From: JAUIET01 sp039111475
GTDB taxonomy: Bacteria; Pseudomonadota; Gammaproteobacteria; Pseudomonadales; JAUIET01
Direction of reading: 5' to 3'
Length of the DNA: 64,000 bases
Assembly (NCBI GenBank): GCA_039111475.1
Contig: JBCCIP010000019.1
Coordinates: forward strand, 1-64,000
Made by a program: the position numbers and the translations under genes. The stretch's first letter is position 1; each line of letters starts with the position of its first letter. Of the stretch, positions 60,856 through 64,000 are shown piece after piece. The notes beneath the pieces are model-generated. The model did no database searches and had not been told where the DNA came from. It was given only the letters and a program-made list of their open reading frames with translations.

Positions 60856-61324
60856 AAATGTTCACTCTCTAATGTGTTGGTCTGCATGCATTCTGATTCT
60901 GGTGCTCATGTGATTACGTTCGCTGTTTGCTTAGGCGTTCTCAACAATGTTCTGGCCAACGTTGGCATTCTCCGCTGGGCGCCAAAATCGATGTGGATTA
61001 AGCAAGCAGGAATCCAATGATTTGTACGTGGTGGCAGGAAGAGTGTCAAAAAGTGGCGCTTGAATCAAGCTGGTTCCTAGAGTATTTACCGCTGTGCTCA
61101 GTTTCGCCCTTACGCCTTAGTGGATCTGCACGAACATTTCGAGAATCGATTTTGATGAGCTTTGAAAAGTACCGAGCAATGAGTTCTGGGTTCTTGGCGT
61201 AGTAGGGAGACAACCGAATTGTTATGCTTGTTCAGGGTCAACATGTCGAGAGCGTATCGACTGAAGTGAATGTAGGCTGATAGTTGTTGAGTCAGTTCGC
61301 AGAAATTTACTGGGCAAAATTGTT
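60856..61324. other. 469-base gap with no supported gene
   Basis: Only short frames without family resemblance or good ribosome sites are present (for example 61017-61202). It must hold promoters for the divergent enoyl-CoA hydratase and carbonyl reductase genes. It may be a worn-out gene, but I cannot identify one. Confidence 0.5.
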
Positions 61325-62197
61325 ATGAAACTAATATTGGTCACTGGGGCGAACAAAGGTATAGGTCTGGCTATTGTCGAGGCAATACTCAAGGAGCAAG
61401 AAAACCATACAGTACTGCTTGGCTGCAGGTCTTTGGACAAAGGCAAGCGCGCCCGCGATGAACTGCTTGTAAAAAACCAGGCCTGGCGGGGGCGAGTACA
61501 AACTCTGCAAATAGATGTGGGCGACCCTGACTCGGTTAAACAAGCTGCCGATAGAACCTCGCAAATGCTCGAGCAAACCAAAGGTGAGCTGATAGGCGCA
61601 GTAAACAACGCGGGAACGGCACAAGGTAAACGCGGGCAGATGCTCGCGGTCAATGTGTATGGCATCAAAAATGTACTGGATTACTTTGATAAGGTGATGA
61701 GTGCGACTGCGCGCATTGTTAATGTAACTTCGGCATCGGGACCAAACTATGTTGCCGACTGCGCAAGTGATTGGCAACGGTTTTTTTTGGATCAGAACGT
61801 AAAGTGGCCGACGCTGGATAGCTGTATGCAGGAGTGGAATTCGCTGACCGATCAGGCGCTGAAAAGCAAAGGCTTGCCTGCTGACTATGACTATGGCTTG
61901 TCTAAGGCATGCGCGAACCTATTAACGTTGATTGCCGCTAAAGAAAACCCGGAACGAAGTATTAACGCCTGTACACCTGGTTATATTGATACGGACCTAA
62001 CCCGCGATATGCTGGGAGGCTCGAACAGAACGACGGCTGAGCTTGGCATGAAGTTGCCAGCCGACGGGGCGAGGGTGATTATTCATTTATTGTTCAGCGC
62101 TCAAAAAACCTCAGGCTTCTACTATGGAAGTGATGCACAACGTAGCCCTATGGATAGGTACCGCTCTCCTGGATCAGCACCCTACACGGGTGAATAA
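61325..62197 (+). CDS. SDR-family carbonyl reductase, CBR1-like
   Basis: 290 aa. The NADP motif TGANKGIGLA starts at residue 7, followed by an Arg in GCRS after the second strand that favours NADPH. NNAGTA, then VTSASG with the catalytic serine and YGLSKA with the Tyr-x3-Lys pair are intact. A stretch of about 40 residues (near 150-180) lies between the serine and tyrosine, as in carbonyl reductase CBR1. It should reduce aldehydes or ketones. It ends near a weak terminator shared with the convergent phosphatase gene. Confidence 0.85.
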   Translation: MKLILVTGANKGIGLAIVEAILKEQENHTVLLGCRSLDKGKRARDELLVKNQAWRGRVQTLQIDVGDPDSVKQAADRTSQMLEQTKGELIGAVNNAGTAQGKRGQMLAVNVYGIKNVLDYFDKVMSATARIVNVTSASGPNYVADCASDWQRFFLDQNVKWPTLDSCMQEWNSLTDQALKSKGLPADYDYGLSKACANLLTLIAAKENPERSINACTPGYIDTDLTRDMLGGSNRTTAELGMKLPADGARVIIHLLFSAQKTSGFYYGSDAQRSPMDRYRSPGSAPYTGE

Positions 62198-62224
62198 CAT
62201 TGCCAGTGCTTTTTGTAGCCTTCT

Positions 62225-62275
62225 AGTACCCCGACACAGCAACTGAATCGGTCAAAATCTCTTTGTCGGGTTACT
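62225..62275. terminator. Long-loop hairpin between convergent genes
   Basis: AGTACCCCGACA (62225-62236) pairs with TGTCGGGTTACT (62264-62275) at 11 of 12 positions around a 27-base loop. The loop is large and there is no T-run, so termination is uncertain. Confidence 0.35.
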
Positions 62276-62969
62276 AAGTTGGCATGCTCAGTTCGGCGCC
62301 AATTCGGTCTGAAAGATGATTTGTATCATTAAAGCGTCGCAAGGTAATGCGACCATTGTGCGCCACGATATGACTTATAGAGGCATTGTCTGCGCCTAGA
62401 AACGCAAACGGTTCGGATCCCGTCGCAGCTGCCAGAATATTTCCGATGACTCCTCCGTGGACAACCATCATCACTACTTGATCCGGGTGTGCCGCAATGA
62501 CTACACCTAGTCCACGCTGAACTCTTTCGCTTAATTCGGCGTTTGATTCCGCACCGGGAATCTCACCCCATTCCTGTTTTTCTTGCATGGCCAGAAAGCT
62601 GGGGTGTTGCTCATGCGCTTTTGCGCGAAACAATCCGCCTTCCCAGTCACCAAGATGAACCTCACGCAGGTCTGCAATCATTTGGGGTTGAAGGTCTTTT
62701 AGCGAGCAAAGCGGCGCGGCCGTTTCATGTGTTCGCTTGAGCGTCGTGACATAAACCGCATCAATAAGCTGATGCTGCAAACGTTTGGCAAGCATGTCGG
62801 CTTGTTTTATGCCCTGAACAGACAACTCTGGGTCACCCTGGCCGTCTACCAGTGGAAACGGTTGCTCAACGCTGGCTGCCATGGACTCTCCGTGACGAAC
62901 CAAAATGATTTCAGTGGCACCGGGCGGCCGGATAAAACGGGCTTGTCGATACGTTTTTTGCTCAGCCAT
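62274..62969 (-). CDS. Histidine phosphatase (phosphoglycerate-mutase-like)
   Basis: 231 aa. The phosphohistidine motif LVRHGES begins at residue 22. YVTTLKRTHETA supplies the second arginine, VHLGDWEGG the acid, and MMVVHGGVIGN the second histidine. It is a cytosolic phosphatase of uncertain substrate. The ATG overlaps the thioesterase stop (TAATG), so the pair is co-translated. Confidence 0.87.
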   Translation of the reverse strand: MAEQKTYRQARFIRPPGATEIILVRHGESMAASVEQPFPLVDGQGDPELSVQGIKQADMLAKRLQHQLIDAVYVTTLKRTHETAAPLCSLKDLQPQMIADLREVHLGDWEGGLFRAKAHEQHPSFLAMQEKQEWGEIPGAESNAELSERVQRGLGVVIAAHPDQVVMMVVHGGVIGNILAAATGSEPFAFLGADNASISHIVAHNGRITLRRFNDTNHLSDRIGAELSMPT

Positions 62970-63430
62970 TAGCGACGCACTTTTGCGGTTGTGGTTGCCG
63001 TTGCAGTTAAAACGCCATCGGCATTGAACAGTTCCGCTGTTAAAAAAGCGATGCTGCGACCCAGCTTCTGCACTTTTCCCACGGCGACCATTTTACCTGC
63101 ACGCGTCGTTTCAAGGAACGTCACCTTGATTTCCAATGAGGAAACAGTTGTCACCTCGGCATCAGCGACCACTATGGCATGCGTGCTAACGGCATCGAGC
63201 ATCACGGTCACGTAACCGCCTTGTACTATGTCGACAGAATGGCAGTAGTCTGTCGACACGTCGAAGCTCATGGTGCAGCTTCGCTCATGGGTATCGAAGG
63301 TGTCGATATGGCCATTGAGCAATTTTAGAAAAGTATATTCGATTGGCCCGGTTTCAATAGGCGGGAATTTGTTAGTCAAGGTGTGCTTTGCCTTAGTGGT
63401 AGATCGCCCAGAGCGCAGGGCAGGACACAC
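62969..63430 (-). CDS. PaaI/4HBT-type thioesterase
   Basis: About 153 aa in a hotdog fold. The N-terminal helix region HSVDIVQGGYVTVMLDAVSTHAI and SSLEIKVTFLETTRAGKMVAVGKV match acyl-CoA thioesterases (the catalytic acid lies in LDAVSTHA). GTG 63430 starts the open frame, and without a ribosome site the true start may be further in. It is co-translated with the phosphatase gene. It releases CoA from an acyl thioester of unknown type. Confidence 0.82.
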   Translation of the reverse strand: MCPALRSGRSTTKAKHTLTNKFPPIETGPIEYTFLKLLNGHIDTFDTHERSCTMSFDVSTDYCHSVDIVQGGYVTVMLDAVSTHAIVVADAEVTTVSSLEIKVTFLETTRAGKMVAVGKVQKLGRSIAFLTAELFNADGVLTATATTTAKVRR

Positions 63431-63500
63431 ATTTTACCGTATGAAACAAATAATGTAAGTGTAGAGTGCGTGAGTGATGGTGCATACGCTGCTCATTTGC

Positions 63501-64000
63501 TTAGGAATATAAAGCCGTTTTTTTAGTGGCACCGGCCGCCAGTACTGCACTTTGCTCACGCAATACTTCGGAGTACAAAGCCAGGTCATTCTCGTGAAAC
63601 AGTGAACGCGCGCCCGCAACATTAATCCAACCTTGCTGTCTGTCGGAGCCGCGTACCAGCATTGCATAGTCTTTGTCGTGCAGAGAATCGCGCACGCCGG
63701 GTGTGACGTATCGAACAGCAACGCCAATGCGCCTATCATCCGACTGATTTGCACCAGAAGAATGAAAACAGCGGCCGTGGTGAAGCGACATCTCGCCGGG
63801 TTGCAAAGGACCGTACAGTGCTTTTGAATCATCAACGCCAGGAATTTCCTGGCCGCGTGACAGAAGATTGGTTTCAGCGAAAGTGTCTTGATGTTCTACC
63901 AATGCGCCGAGGTGACTGCCCGGCATAAATCGCATGCAGCCCGCCTTAATTGATACATCACTAAGCGCGATCCACGCAGTGACCTCATCATCTGTTTCAC
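63501..64000 (-). CDS. Phytanoyl-CoA dioxygenase-like protein, 5' part beyond the window
   Basis: The frame is open to the window edge and no start is inside. The visible part (about 166 aa) begins ETDDEVTAWIALSDVSIKAG, then GCMRFMPGSHLG, which is a PhyH hallmark, and ends with the distal iron histidine in HHGRCFHSSGANQSDDRR, where the Arg holds 2-oxoglutarate. The first iron ligands lie upstream, out of view. It would hydroxylate a small molecule or a CoA ester. Reading only from the internal ATG at 63935 would lose the first residues. Confidence 0.82.
   Translation of the reverse strand, partial: ETDDEVTAWIALSDVSIKAGCMRFMPGSHLGALVEHQDTFAETNLLSRGQEIPGVDDSKALYGPLQPGEMSLHHGRCFHSSGANQSDDRRIGVAVRYVTPGVRDSLHDKDYAMLVRGSDRQQGWINVAGARSLFHENDLALYSEVLREQSAVLAAGATKKTALYS

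Noticed and set aside
61017..61202. 61-codon frame in the gap before carbonyl reductase
   Set aside because: No ribosome site, no homology I recognise, and unusual composition; treated as non-coding.

Overview
The window is about 64 kb of bacterial chromosome at roughly 50 % G+C. It is densely coded and has no rRNA, tRNA, CRISPR array, phage module or transposase that I can see. Family content suggests a marine, possibly host-associated, aerobic gammaproteobacterium, probably from a metagenome assembly: a BCCT betaine-type transporter, MttB-superfamily methyltransferases, a CYP153-like P450, a wax-ester synthase, many acyl-CoA dehydrogenases, a sulfatase with a multihaem cytochrome, Fur and LexA boxes and a Bat/MoxR operon. 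The species cannot be named from the sequence. The first ~258 bases do not fit. They are about 36 % G+C, encode a lysine-rich eukaryote-like peptide and cut off a LysR gene, so I read them as a probable assembly chimera.

Layout. 0.9-10.6 kb: a methylated-amine block with two MttB-superfamily proteins, a DMGDH/sarcosine-dehydrogenase-like FAD-GcvT protein, a second DAO-type oxidase, a BCCT transporter and a SAM methyltransferase. Two hairpin repeats sharing a 25-bp core lie inside it. 10.6-12 kb: two broken genes, a frameshifted membrane protein and a TraB/TIKI-like protein. 12-15.6 kb: succinate-semialdehyde-type dehydrogenase, a Fur box with two small unknown genes, and LexA-controlled dinB. 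15.7-18.4 kb: an operon of ferredoxin, CYP153-like P450 and DUF917. 18.6-33.5 kb: an acetogen-like MetF, nitronate monooxygenase, an operon of haloalkane dehalogenase, SDR and acyl-CoA dehydrogenase, a glutathione transferase, thiolase, hydrolase, LLM flavoprotein, wax-ester synthase and a 2OG oxygenase. 33.6-43.3 kb: a DUF3604 lipoprotein with an in-frame stop, a single-chain acyl-CoA carboxylase of 1075 aa, MATE, dipeptide epimerase and dipeptidase. 43.3-54 kb: moxR-DUF58-DUF4381-batA-batB/C-batD, divergent from a sulfatase coupled to an octahaem TPR cytochrome. 54-64 kb: a two-subunit acyl-CoA dehydrogenase, a sulfatase relic, CBS-GGDEF plus an APH-like kinase, HDOD, enoyl-CoA hydratase, carbonyl reductase, phosphatase, thioesterase and a partial phytanoyl-CoA dioxygenase.

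How it fits together. The first block would import a quaternary amine or betaine and strip its methyl groups. The GcvT domain and the MetF-like protein point to tetrahydrofolate as a one-carbon acceptor, and no corrinoid protein is encoded nearby. The centre is lipid, alkane and haloalkane metabolism. A new palindrome, TGGCA-N7-TGCCA, recurs upstream of nitronate monooxygenase, the haloalkane dehalogenase operon, the thiolase/GST pair and the wax-ester synthase, and may mark one regulon. The two best leads are this motif and the corrinoid-less MttB block.
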